NCBI GenBank assembly: GCA_049889815.1
Contig: JBMHCR010000026.1
Span: 1-64,000 of the forward strand
DNA: 64,000 bases
From: JBPOFY01 sp049889815
GTDB taxonomy: Bacteria; Verrucomicrobiota; Verrucomicrobiia; Opitutales; Coraliomargaritaceae
Reading direction: 5' to 3'
Part shown: positions 9,011-17,710 of the stretch, in pieces
Position numbering within the stretch: the stretch's first letter is position 1
Layout: every line of letters begins with the position of its first letter
The notes under the pieces: generated by a model
Seen by the model: the letters and a program-made list of their open reading frames with translations, nothing else
Told to the model about the DNA's origin: nothing
Database searches by the model: none
Made by a program: the position numbers and the translations under genes

Positions 9011-9125
9011 GGTAGGGTGCTCTCGCCGAGAGCACCGTTCGTCAATCAGGCTCAAACACCCTATTAACTTGGATGTTCTTACGGTAGCATCCGGCGAACG
9101 GTGGCCTCGGCGATGCGACCCTACC
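9011..9125. repeat. REP/BIME-like inverted repeat in the rsmJ-aminopeptidase gap
   Basis: The 299-bp gap 8898-9196 has no supported gene. It holds two 31-bp units in inverted orientation, 9011-9041 and 9095-9125, separated by 53 bp. About 25 of 31 positions match, with shared blocks GGTAGGGT, TCGCCGAG and CACCGTTCG. The first unit is itself a hairpin (GGTGCTCT-CGCCG-AGAGCACC, 9017-9037). Paired GC-rich palindromic units of this kind between genes are typical of REP/BIME or small MITE-type repeats. Confidence 0.75.
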
Positions 9126-9196
9126 TTTCTTCATCCTTCCCCTATATTTCCCAGCGCAGAGGTTGACCTTGCCTAAGAAATGATTGGGATTCGAGC

Positions 9197-10312
9197 ATGG
9201 AACCCAATTACACGAAACTTGCCGGTGTCTTGACCGGATTTTCTACCAATTTGCAGAAAGGTGAGCGTGTGCTCATCGATGCCTTTGATATTCCCGAAGC
9301 CATGGTGGTCGCACTGGTGCGTGCTGCGCGCGAGCGCGGTGCAATTCCGTTTGTAAATATTCAGCGTGCGCGGATCAGCCGTGAGTTGGTGAACGAGCTC
9401 GATCTCGAGCAGTTTGAGACACAGGCGACCTGGGAACTTGCTCGTATGCAAAAGATGGATGCCTACATCGCGGTGCGTGGTTCGGATAACATTTTTGAGA
9501 TGTCGGATGTCGATCCTGCCAAGGTCAGCAAGGTGATGGCCGCGATGAAGGAAGTGCTTGATTATCGGGTCAACAAGACCAAGTGGGTCATACTGCGGTG
9601 GCCGACACCTGCCATGGCGCAGCAAGCGATGATGAGCACCGAAAGCTTCGAGGACTTTTTCTTTCGCGTTTGCACACAAGACTACGCACGTATGACCGAG
9701 GGCATGCAGGCGCTCGAAGATTTGATGTCGAAGACGGACCAAGTTGAGCTTAAGGGCCGCGACACAGACCTTCGCTTCTCAATCAAAGATATCGGGGCGG
9801 TCGCTTGCGGTGGACGTCACAACATTCCGGACGGCGAGGTCTTCTCCTGCCCTGTGCGCGATTCCGTCGAGGGCGAGATCACTTACAACGCCCCTACTAT
9901 TTACCAAGGCGTCTCTTTCGACAATATCCATCTTAAGTTCGAAAAGGGCAAGATCGTGCACGCCGAGAGCTCCAACACCAAGCGCCTCAATGAGATTCTC
10001 GATTCCGACGAAGGCGCACGCTATATTGGCGAGTTTGCGATCGGTTTCAACCCGCACGTTCTCGAACCGATGCGTGACATCCTATTCGATGAAAAGATCG
10101 CTGGTTCCTTCCACTTCACCCCGGGGCAAGCGTATGAGGAAGCCGACAACGGCAACCGCTCGCAAGTGCACTGGGACATGGTGCAGATTCAGCGCCCCGA
10201 GTATGGTGGCGGTGAGATTTGGTTCGATGGCGAGTTGATCCGTAAGGACGGCTTGTTCGTGAAAAAAGAGCTCAAGAGACTCAATCCCGACTACCTGCTC
10301 GGCAGTGACTAA
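9197..10312 (+). CDS. M29-family metallo-aminopeptidase
   Basis: 371 residues, the usual length for the thermophilic AmpS/PepS type M29 family, which removes N-terminal amino acids in the cytoplasm using a two-metal centre. Candidate metal ligands lie in the C-terminal half: EGEITYNAP, IGEFAIGFNPHV, GSFHFTPGQAY and SQVHWDMVQ, the last matching the conserved His-Trp-Asp of the family. No signal peptide is present. The 3' end overlaps hemW by 8 bp. Confidence 0.88.
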   Translation: MEPNYTKLAGVLTGFSTNLQKGERVLIDAFDIPEAMVVALVRAARERGAIPFVNIQRARISRELVNELDLEQFETQATWELARMQKMDAYIAVRGSDNIFEMSDVDPAKVSKVMAAMKEVLDYRVNKTKWVILRWPTPAMAQQAMMSTESFEDFFFRVCTQDYARMTEGMQALEDLMSKTDQVELKGRDTDLRFSIKDIGAVACGGRHNIPDGEVFSCPVRDSVEGEITYNAPTIYQGVSFDNIHLKFEKGKIVHAESSNTKRLNEILDSDEGARYIGEFAIGFNPHVLEPMRDILFDEKIAGSFHFTPGQAYEEADNGNRSQVHWDMVQIQRPEYGGGEIWFDGELIRKDGLFVKKELKRLNPDYLLGSD

Positions 10313-11468
10313 GACCCACAGTCTCACAAGTCTCGCGCGACTCGGCGTGTATGTGCACGTGCCGTTCTGCGCGTCGACTTGTGACTTCTGTGCCTTCTAT
10401 CAGGAAAAACCGCGTCGCGGCGATCTCGACCGCTACCTTGCGGCGATGGACAAAGAGTTTGAACGGCTGCCGCAGGATCGGGTCGTGGATACCGTCTTCT
10501 GGGGCGGCGGCACGCCCGGTTTGCTGGCTGCAAAGGATTTGGAGCGCTTGGGCAGTGCGCTGCGCGATAGACTGATCGAATCGCCCCAAGAGTGGACCAT
10601 TGAAATGGCGCCCTCAACGGTAAAGGTCGACAAGCTCGAAGTGCTCAAAGATCTCGGCGTGACACGTATTTCGATGGGTGTGCAGAGCTTTCATCCGGAG
10701 CTGCTCGAGTCGCTCGGCCGTCTGCATCGCCCCAATCAAATCTACACTGCTTGGGAACGTATTCAGGATGCAGGTTTCGAGCAAACAAACCTCGACCTGA
10801 TGTTTGCGATACCGAATCAATCCATCGAGCAATGGGAAGCGGATATACGCGAAGCGGCAAAACTATCGCCGACGCACCTTTCTACTTATTGTCTGACCTT
10901 CGAAGAAGACACTGCCCTCTATGTAAAACTTTCACAGGGTAAGGTGTCGATTGATGAAGATCGTGAGCTGCAGTTTTACGAGCGCGGTTGGGAGCTTCTG
11001 GAGGAGCTCGGCTACCCTCAATACGAAGTCTCTAACTTCTCAAAGCCCGGCTCCGAGTGTATACATAATGTGAATACATGGCGTATGCAGGAGTGGATTG
11101 GGTGTGGGCCGTCCGCTGCGAGCCAATATGCGGGCGAGCGCTATCAAGGCCCGTCCAATCTAGACGAGTGGGCGACATCCGTCGAAGCCGGCGATCTTGC
11201 AAAAACAGAACGGGTGTTTCTGGATCATGCGGTGTTGCTAGCCGACGCACTGGTGTTCGGCCTGCGCATGAATACTGGATGTGATCTCGATGTGATCGCC
11301 GAGCAGTATCCTGCTGCCGGAGTACTGGAGTCCTTGAGCCCCTTGCTAACCGGTTTGCAGACAGAAGGCTTGCTCGAAAGAGATGGCAGTTTGGTAAAAC
11401 TGACACATCAGGGGCGATTGGTCTGTGATGCGATTGGCAGTTCAATCTTGGAGGCAGTGGAGGATTGA
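10305..11468 (+). CDS. hemW: radical SAM HemW-like protein (coproporphyrinogen III oxidase-like)
   Basis: 387 residues from a GTG start at 10305 that overlaps the aminopeptidase stop. The N-terminal radical SAM motif is C-A-S-T-C-D-F-C, CxxxCxxC as in the HemN/HemW family. The short HemW-type N-terminus (VYVHVPFC) lacks the extra region of true HemN. Other family motifs are VFWGGGTPGLL, GVTRISMGVQSF, NLDLMFAIPNQ and YEVSNFSKPG. HemW is a haem chaperone rather than an oxidase. The upstream overlap and the close downstream NYN gene suggest one operon. Confidence 0.9.
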   Translation: MTKTHSLTSLARLGVYVHVPFCASTCDFCAFYQEKPRRGDLDRYLAAMDKEFERLPQDRVVDTVFWGGGTPGLLAAKDLERLGSALRDRLIESPQEWTIEMAPSTVKVDKLEVLKDLGVTRISMGVQSFHPELLESLGRLHRPNQIYTAWERIQDAGFEQTNLDLMFAIPNQSIEQWEADIREAAKLSPTHLSTYCLTFEEDTALYVKLSQGKVSIDEDRELQFYERGWELLEELGYPQYEVSNFSKPGSECIHNVNTWRMQEWIGCGPSAASQYAGERYQGPSNLDEWATSVEAGDLAKTERVFLDHAVLLADALVFGLRMNTGCDLDVIAEQYPAAGVLESLSPLLTGLQTEGLLERDGSLVKLTHQGRLVCDAIGSSILEAVED

Positions 11469-11469
11469 G

Positions 11470-11955
11470 ATGAGCAGTTCCCGTTATCTTTTGATCGACG
11501 CCTATAACGTGATTTGTGCTACCGATTCCTTGCGCCAGCTCTTGCAAGACAATGCGGATGCGGCCCGTGATGAGTTGGCAGAAATTACCTCTGCAATCCA
11601 TGATGCCGAAGGAGTCCGCGTCGCATTGATTTTAGACGGCAAGAACGACCTGCTTGAAGTGGAGCATCCCTTTGGCAAAAAGACCTTTGAATATTTGTAT
11701 GCGCCTGTAGCGCTGACTGCGGATGGTGTCATTGAGCGGATCATACGCCGTGTCCCGAATCCATCGAATGTAAGTGTGGTGAGTAACGACAACCTGGTCC
11801 GCGAAGCCACCCGTTCGACAGGAGCCATGGCGCTGCGCCCTGAGGAACTCTTCGAATGGGCTCGTGCCTGCGATTTGCGCCTCATGCAAGACGCTGCCCG
11901 TCGCCGCAAAGAAAACGCCAAAGAGTGGCGCAACGGCTTGGATATTGATCTGTAG
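11470..11955 (+). CDS. NYN-domain (YacP/Rae1-like) ribonuclease
   Basis: 161 residues from the ATG at 11470, one base after the hemW stop. An ATG at 11425 in the same frame is rejected because it would lie inside hemW. The PIN-like NYN fold is recognised from LLIDAYNVI at the N-terminus, RVALILDGKND, and VSVVSNDNLVREATRSTGA, which supply the acidic residues of the active site. The basic C-terminal tail (ARRRKENAKEW) could bind RNA. Rae1/YacP is a ribosome-associated mRNA endonuclease in Bacillus; whether this protein acts the same way is inference. Confidence 0.8.
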   Translation: MSSSRYLLIDAYNVICATDSLRQLLQDNADAARDELAEITSAIHDAEGVRVALILDGKNDLLEVEHPFGKKTFEYLYAPVALTADGVIERIIRRVPNPSNVSVVSNDNLVREATRSTGAMALRPEELFEWARACDLRLMQDAARRRKENAKEWRNGLDIDL

Positions 11956-12131
11956 GATTGGGGTTATCCCCTGATCCAGAGCTATTTGGCGTGCTATGGT
12001 TGCAAATGGGCACGCCTACCGATTGACAGCCTTTCTCGAAAGGTGGTCGCATGTTCGATTGGGCTGAGATTGTCGGGGTTCTTTCTTGTGCTGCTTCGAT
12101 CCACATGCATTGCTTGCGTGATACTTTTGAT

Positions 12132-13625
12132 ATGAGCCGTGCGAAGAGTTCTGAGTGGTATGCAATTTGTTTCATAGTCGGTTTGACCGCCGCTCGATTG
12201 GTCTGGCACCTGTTTCAGCCTATCGGGATGGCTGGTGATGAGACCTACTACTGGCTTTGGGGTCAATATCCGGACTGGGGCTATTTCAGTAAGCCACCGA
12301 TGATTGGCTGGCTCTACGGAGCGATGACAGAGGTTTTAGGGCAATCGGTTTTTATTTACAAGGGGTTTGCGGCCTTATTAGGGGCGGGCACCTTGTGGTT
12401 TTTCTACCGAATTGTAGTTTTGATGACCGGGCGTGATGAGCTGGCGCTCTGGGGTCTACTCGCTTTCGGTTTGATGCCTGCCAATTTGCTTCAGGCTTCG
12501 ATTTTGACGATCGATGCTCCGCTGATGTTTTTTTGGGCGGGGGGAATGTTTTTTACGGCACGTCTGTTGATAGCTGATTCTGTGCGATCCACGGATTATC
12601 TCGGTCTGTGGGTGATGCTGGCGATGGGGCACCTCTCGAAGCAGATGATGCTGGTACAGTTGGCTTTGATACCGCTTGTCTTATTGCTCTATCGGCGCGA
12701 GTTGTTTCGTGATATCCGGCTGTGGTTGGCACTGTTGGGCTCTTTGCTCGCACTGGTCCCACCTTTGGTTTGGAACTCTCAGAACGAGTGGATCACCCTT
12801 GCGCATACCGCGCACCACTTTAATCCGAGTTCCCCTGCATTGGCGAAGTCATTGTCAAGGTTGGCTGAATTGTGGGGCGCGCTTGCCGGGTTGGTTTCAC
12901 CGATTCTTTTTGCTTTGTTCTTCCCTGCATTGAGGACTGTGTGGGCGCAGAGAAAGGAGCGAGCCATGGTGTTCTTTTTCATCTTTGGTGGTGCTGCGAT
13001 GATTGTCATGTCGGCGATGGCTTTTCGGCAGCGCGTTAATCCTAACTGGCCGGCGGTGTTCCTACTCGGCAGCTTAGGGATGATTTTAGTTTGGGCTTCA
13101 TCTGCTGAAACTAGAATGTGCTGGTTAAAACGAGGAACCAAACTCGGCGCTATTTTGAGTGCCTGTTTGATGATTTTTCTCCTCTTTCTAGAACCACTGT
13201 CTCAGCCATTGGCGGATATTGGGATAAAACCCCAGCGTCGAGGCTGGCAAGGTTACCCTCAATTGGTTGAGCAGGTGGCTTCTTTGCCAGATGGCGCCGA
13301 TCAGTTGATGTTTGTTGGCCATCGCTTTGCGGCCTCGCACTTTGCTTTTTATGGCGCAGACCCGAAACGCGTGCACCTATGGTATGAGGATCCGACTGTG
13401 ATTCATAATCAGTTCTATTTCTTTGATCAGCCGGAGGTCGGGAAGCCGATACTGATTGTAGTGGAACGAAAACGAGAGCGAGACGAGGGTGTGATTCCGA
13501 AGAAACTTCAGGCGATGCTTCTGGGCGTGGAGCTACTGGATGAATTTCAGATGCATCCAGCACGTGATTTTCCGAGGTTCCAAGTATACCGGGCCGATCA
13601 GCTTCTAGCGTGGCACCGTGACTGA
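12132..13625 (+). CDS. ArnT/PMT-like integral membrane glycosyltransferase
   Basis: About 497 residues from the ATG at 12132; an upstream in-frame ATG at 12051 is less likely. The protein has about 10-12 hydrophobic segments. The first periplasmic loop holds the catalytic acidic patch GDETYYWLWGQYPDWGYFSKPP, written here in parts: GDETYYW, then YFSKPPMIGWL. This is the GT39/GT83 signature of polyprenyl-phosphate-sugar-dependent transferases. The family moves a sugar from a lipid carrier to lipid A, glycans or proteins on the periplasmic face. It converges on the minus-strand envelope cluster that carries a second member (15628-17310). Confidence 0.85.
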   Translation: MSRAKSSEWYAICFIVGLTAARLVWHLFQPIGMAGDETYYWLWGQYPDWGYFSKPPMIGWLYGAMTEVLGQSVFIYKGFAALLGAGTLWFFYRIVVLMTGRDELALWGLLAFGLMPANLLQASILTIDAPLMFFWAGGMFFTARLLIADSVRSTDYLGLWVMLAMGHLSKQMMLVQLALIPLVLLLYRRELFRDIRLWLALLGSLLALVPPLVWNSQNEWITLAHTAHHFNPSSPALAKSLSRLAELWGALAGLVSPILFALFFPALRTVWAQRKERAMVFFFIFGGAAMIVMSAMAFRQRVNPNWPAVFLLGSLGMILVWASSAETRMCWLKRGTKLGAILSACLMIFLLFLEPLSQPLADIGIKPQRRGWQGYPQLVEQVASLPDGADQLMFVGHRFAASHFAFYGADPKRVHLWYEDPTVIHNQFYFFDQPEVGKPILIVVERKRERDEGVIPKKLQAMLLGVELLDEFQMHPARDFPRFQVYRADQLLAWHRD

Positions 13626-13706
13626 ATCTGTGGCATGAATGGCGTCATTTCAGCAGTCTCATCGACTCAGATCAGGAAGGATGTCCGATACTAGTGTCAT
13701 TCGCCT

Positions 13707-14894
13707 CTAGCGGAGGTCGAGGTTAACTAGCCCATCGCCAGTCAGTTGTACGAGTTCGCCGTCTATACTGATCCAGCTGATCTTCTCAGGGTCAAACTCG
13801 AGAATGTAGTGAGCGCCGTTTGGTAATTCGATCCTTGTGGTGGCGCGAAGCTCAGTAAAGAAGCCTTGCACGTGGTGTCGCACCGAAAGGTTGATACTGT
13901 GTTCTTCTATCTCGCAATCGGACTTGAGTCTCAAGCGAGTTTTGGGCAGGCCGAAGCCTTGGCAGTGTGTCATCATGCGCAGTTCCTCAGCTCCGGTTGC
14001 GATTTTTATATCACCCTTTAGCCGTTCCAATTCGATCTGAACCGATTCCTGACCTTGAAAATCTACGGTTAAGTGATCGCTTTTGTCACGAGGGAACCGA
14101 GTCGCTGCACCGAGGATCGCCACGGTCGCAAGTGGAACAAGGATTCGGCCGCGCACTTTCTGCCACGGGGTCAGCTCAAAGTTGCTCGCTTGAGGACGCT
14201 CGTAGCGCCAATTCTGTTCGATCTCCATGAAGCGATAAAAACCCAATGAAATGAGCCACATAATAATACCCGCCCAGACCACATCGGTGAAAAAATGTCC
14301 GCCATAACTAATTCTGGAGAGACCGATGATGCTGCCGAACGCAATCGTGAAGGCAAAGACCGCAAGGCGCGCCTTCCCTCGCAACAAAAGCGCCAGTGCG
14401 AAGAAGTAAAAGCCCATCGTTGCATGTCCCGAGGGGAACGATTTTCCGCTACTCTCGGTATGAATCCAAAGGCTCGGTTCGAAGGCCTGCGTGCCACCAA
14501 ATTGGTTGACCTGAGAGGGTCTTGGACGTCCCCAATATTCTTTGAGGATCGCGTTGGCAACCAAGCCATTGCCGATCACCAAAACCAATAGGAGGAAGAG
14601 TGCAACGCGGCGATAAATTCGAAGTCGCTGAACGTTGAAACCGAGTAGAAAAATAGATGCGCCAAAGAGGGCGATGCCAATAGCAGGTTTAACACCGTTG
14701 AGGTAGAGCCACACCATAGTTTGCATATCTTGCCCAGTCCAACGGTCCTCTTCGGCGTCGTAGAAGACTTCTTGAGCGGCAATATCCCATCCCATGAGAT
14801 TACTGAGCAAGCTGATGAGGATGCCTACAGCGACTGGGATCCATACTTGTTTGAGACGGCAAAAATAAAAAAAACGCTTTAAGAACATCTTCAA
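13707..14894 (-). CDS. PAP2-family membrane phosphatase with extra C-terminal beta domain
   Basis: 395 residues. The first 230 or so form a six-helix PAP2 phosphatase with all three motifs: KEYWGRPRP, PSGHATMG, and SRISYGGHFFTDV. These match LpxE/LpxF or undecaprenyl-pyrophosphate phosphatases acting on the periplasmic side. Residues about 240-395 are an unusual soluble extension with short alternating strands (VQIELERLKGDIKIATGAEE) that resembles DUF4097/DUF2807-type repeats; this match is tentative. The start overlaps the end of the preceding PAP2 gene by 4 bp. It is the last gene of the glycan cluster. Confidence 0.82.
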   Translation of the reverse strand: MKMFLKRFFYFCRLKQVWIPVAVGILISLLSNLMGWDIAAQEVFYDAEEDRWTGQDMQTMVWLYLNGVKPAIGIALFGASIFLLGFNVQRLRIYRRVALFLLLVLVIGNGLVANAILKEYWGRPRPSQVNQFGGTQAFEPSLWIHTESSGKSFPSGHATMGFYFFALALLLRGKARLAVFAFTIAFGSIIGLSRISYGGHFFTDVVWAGIIMWLISLGFYRFMEIEQNWRYERPQASNFELTPWQKVRGRILVPLATVAILGAATRFPRDKSDHLTVDFQGQESVQIELERLKGDIKIATGAEELRMMTHCQGFGLPKTRLRLKSDCEIEEHSINLSVRHHVQGFFTELRATTRIELPNGAHYILEFDPEKISWISIDGELVQLTGDGLVNLDLR

Positions 14895-15631
14895 TCCTTT
14901 ACTGAGAGGCTCGTCCAGATTCGCCTGGTCGGGTAGGAAGCTAGTAGTCCGATGATGCAGCCGGCGAATAGATCGGACAGGTAGTGTTGTTTATTGTAGG
15001 CTCTGGACACCGCGATCGTACATGCATACAAGCTTGCCGGTACCCCGACGACTGGAAGGGTTAGTTGAATTGGGGTCGATGTCGCGAATGCAGCGACGGT
15101 GTGTCCAGAGGGAAAACTGTGATATTTTGGATTCGTCGTGGGGCCCACAAAAGTATCCGGAATCTCCATACTTTCGGCAACGTTCGGCCGGATACGACCA
15201 AAGCCCAGCTTGCCTACTCTTACGGTTAGGCTGCCGATTACAAAAGAAACGAGCAGGCAGGCGGCAAGAACCTGAAGCCTTCGTGATTGTTTCAGCTTTC
15301 CGAAGACGAGCAACGCGATCAGAACTGTCAGGCTAAACAAATATTCGCCACTCCATGAAATCCACTCAGAGGTATCTTTCCATTGAGCCGGATCTAGGGT
15401 GTTGTACAGTGTTTTTGTAAAGTCGCCTTCGAATGGCCGAATGATGAAGATGGAGGTCAGGATTGTACCGACCAAAACGGCGGCAACGACACGCCAGTGA
15501 AGACGGTAGCTGAGCCAAAAGAAAAGAAGGCAGTGTTTCAAATCGGATCCGAAGCGGCTGAGCGTGCACGGTCCGGATACCAAGACCTGCAAGTGTGAGG
15601 CGCGTTTCTCTAATTGTGTCGGCTGTGTCAT
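14891..15631 (-). CDS. PAP2-family membrane phosphatase
   Basis: 246 residues from the ATG at 15631, which forms an ATGA overlap with the stop of the upstream glycosyltransferase. A start at 15670 is possible but would lie inside that gene. Motifs are GKLGFGRIRPN, HSFPSGHTVAAFA and SRAYNKQHYLSDLFAG: all three PAP2 catalytic blocks with the nucleophilic His region intact. It probably dephosphorylates a lipid (lipid A or a polyprenyl pyrophosphate) in the inner membrane. The 4-bp overlaps on both sides mark it as part of a tightly coupled operon. Confidence 0.85.
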   Translation of the reverse strand: MTQPTQLEKRASHLQVLVSGPCTLSRFGSDLKHCLLFFWLSYRLHWRVVAAVLVGTILTSIFIIRPFEGDFTKTLYNTLDPAQWKDTSEWISWSGEYLFSLTVLIALLVFGKLKQSRRLQVLAACLLVSFVIGSLTVRVGKLGFGRIRPNVAESMEIPDTFVGPTTNPKYHSFPSGHTVAAFATSTPIQLTLPVVGVPASLYACTIAVSRAYNKQHYLSDLFAGCIIGLLASYPTRRIWTSLSVKD

Positions 15632-17310
15632 TCCGCTTCCTGATTTGTGATGACTGCAAGCTCGATCCACGAGCTGTTACCTGGACTGAATCCAGTCACC
15701 CATTGGATCTGTTCTTTTGCAAAGCGTTCAGTGATTGCTTCGCGACGATTATGCATCGGTTGAATCGCATCACCCTTGAGCCAATTGCCGATGAGCTCCT
15801 CATCCATTCGCCAGCGACGGGTGTTGAAGACGAGCAGGTCGGACGATCCAAGGTTGATCTCGGACAGCGAATTACTGCCGGAAAAGTTCCAAAAGCGGTC
15901 CGAGTACCAGACCAAGCTCGGTTCGGCAAATCCGACACCATAGGCCTCCTTGGTCGTGGGCAAGCGATCGACTATTTGGTCGTTTAAGGCTACGGTGATA
16001 TGTGCGCCGCGGAAAAAGTGAGTCAGCGGCAGAAACGACAGCGCCGAGAGCGTGAGTGCACCGATGGCGTATGCGATACGCCCCTTTCGCACAAATTCTG
16101 AAGCGGTCAATAGTAGCGCAAACATGGCTGCCAGTGTTAGCAGCGTCGCAGGAATTGACCTCAGCGTTGCATGCGACCAGAGCACGATTGCCAGTAATAA
16201 AGACAGCAACATCAAAACCGCCAGGATAATGCGGTTGATCCACAAGGTGAGATGGAATCGCGGTCGTTCATTTCCTTGCAGGAAGCCCGCAGCCATCAGT
16301 GCGAGTGCTGGGTAACTTGGAAGGACATAATGCGGCAACTGAGTTTTATACATCGAGAAAACAAGAAAACTGGACACGCCCCAGCTCAGCAGGAAACACG
16401 ATCTCGGGTTCGATTTTCGTTGTTTCCAATTCGATTGGATCGACGGCCATAGGGTAGCAACCCAGGGGCTGAAGAAAACCAGAACAGCTACTAGGTAGTA
16501 AACGCCGGGGATGTATAGGCGCTCATTGAAGGATGTGACCCCACGCTCGATGACATGCTCACCGATGCCAACATTGAAAAAGGCGCCTTCTGTTTGTACG
16601 AGTGCAGGAATGCCCCACGCTGCTACCAAACCAAGCGTAATCGGCAGCCCTGCGATGATACTGCGAGCGAGTTGAGCGTAGTGTGCCTTTTCGTCGCTAT
16701 GCTTGCGTGTCAGGAAAGCGAATAAGCCAAGGGTGATGCCAGGGATTAGAAACGCCAGTGGACCTTTCGAGAGAAAGCCAATCGTCAGTCCAAGGTAGAT
16801 GAGCCAGAAGTCTCGGTTGAAGTAGCCGCGTTGTTTTTTTTCAAACAGGTAGCCCCATACGCCGAGCAGGGTCATGGTGATACCGAGGATTAGTGGCATG
16901 TCTGCTACGGCCAGTCGACCATGGATCCAGATCTGGAGTGAGCTGATCCAGATGAATCCGGCAAGTAAAGCGGCCGGAGGCGACAGTCCGCTGCGCCTTG
17001 CGAAGGCGAAAACCAGCAATGCTATTAGGCCGACACAAATGACTGAGTGCAGCCGTGCACCCGCTTCGTTGACGCCAAATATCCGATAATTTACACTCAT
17101 CCACCAGTACGTTAGCGGTGGTTTGTCGAATCGGTACTCATTGTTGAAGTAGGGGACGACCCAGTTGTCTCGATCCATCATTTCGACAGTTGCACGGGAG
17201 AAACGGGGTTCGTCCCGATCCAGCAAGGGTAGCAAGTGGATGCCGGGAAGGAGATAGAGTGCGCTCGCGAGAATGAGAATCAAACGCGGATGTTTCACGA
17301 GAAAGTGCAT
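15628..17310 (-). CDS. ArnT-like glycosyltransferase
   Basis: 560 residues with an ArnT/PMT_2 membrane topology: about 11-12 hydrophobic helices and a C-terminal periplasmic domain (about 440-560). The first loop contains LDRDEPRFSRATVEMM and RFDKPPLTYWW. The D-E-P pair and the K-P-P-L element are classic in lipid IV(A) aminoarabinose transferase and its relatives. A linked ArnC-like GT2 and a LAB_N protein suggest the donor is undecaprenyl-phosphate-sugar made and flipped locally. The acceptor (lipid A or another glycan) is unknown. Confidence 0.88.
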   Translation of the reverse strand: MHFLVKHPRLILILASALYLLPGIHLLPLLDRDEPRFSRATVEMMDRDNWVVPYFNNEYRFDKPPLTYWWMSVNYRIFGVNEAGARLHSVICVGLIALLVFAFARRSGLSPPAALLAGFIWISSLQIWIHGRLAVADMPLILGITMTLLGVWGYLFEKKQRGYFNRDFWLIYLGLTIGFLSKGPLAFLIPGITLGLFAFLTRKHSDEKAHYAQLARSIIAGLPITLGLVAAWGIPALVQTEGAFFNVGIGEHVIERGVTSFNERLYIPGVYYLVAVLVFFSPWVATLWPSIQSNWKQRKSNPRSCFLLSWGVSSFLVFSMYKTQLPHYVLPSYPALALMAAGFLQGNERPRFHLTLWINRIILAVLMLLSLLLAIVLWSHATLRSIPATLLTLAAMFALLLTASEFVRKGRIAYAIGALTLSALSFLPLTHFFRGAHITVALNDQIVDRLPTTKEAYGVGFAEPSLVWYSDRFWNFSGSNSLSEINLGSSDLLVFNTRRWRMDEELIGNWLKGDAIQPMHNRREAITERFAKEQIQWVTGFSPGNSSWIELAVITNQEAE

Positions 17311-17321
17311 CGGGATCGGGC

Positions 17322-17702
17322 CTAATTCCGGTTCGCTTTGGCATGGCGGGCATGCCGGATATCTAAATAGAGATTGTACGCAGCAACAAAGCTAGGGAGC
17401 AAGTTTGAGAGGATCCCAACCGAATCGTTTTTGCCGAAAGTAAAGTAACTGAGGAGGCAGGCAGAACCGGTGAGTGACATGATCCAAAATGCCCGTGGCA
17501 TCGTCACTTTCTTATTCTTTCTCGAGACGGCTAACTGGACAAACCAACGACCTCCAAATAGAGCCACTCCGAGGTAGCCGATGAGCTTCCATGGGGTCAC
17601 CGTGACACTATCTCCGAAAAAAGGACCCTCAAAGATGACCTTGTGCATAACGCTTGCCAAAGGCATCTCGAGGGCAGAAAGAAAAAAATCGGGTGAAACC
17701 AT
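17322..17702 (-). CDS. LAB_N (lipid A disaccharide synthase N-terminal-like) small membrane protein
   Basis: 126 residues with three to four hydrophobic segments. The LAB_N signature is clear: LIGYLGVALFGGRWFVQL, a basic SRKNKKVTMP loop, and FWIMSLTGSACLLSYF followed by NLYLDIRHAR. In LpxB this domain precedes the synthase; here it stands alone. Free-standing copies often sit between GT2 (DPM1-like) and ArnT genes, as here (8 bp from the GT2 gene and 11 bp from the ArnT gene). A role in flipping or presenting the polyprenyl-phosphate sugar, like ArnE/ArnF, is inference from context and size. Confidence 0.85.
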   Translation of the reverse strand: MVSPDFFLSALEMPLASVMHKVIFEGPFFGDSVTVTPWKLIGYLGVALFGGRWFVQLAVSRKNKKVTMPRAFWIMSLTGSACLLSYFTFGKNDSVGILSNLLPSFVAAYNLYLDIRHARHAKANRN

Positions 17703-17710
17703 GTGCTAGA

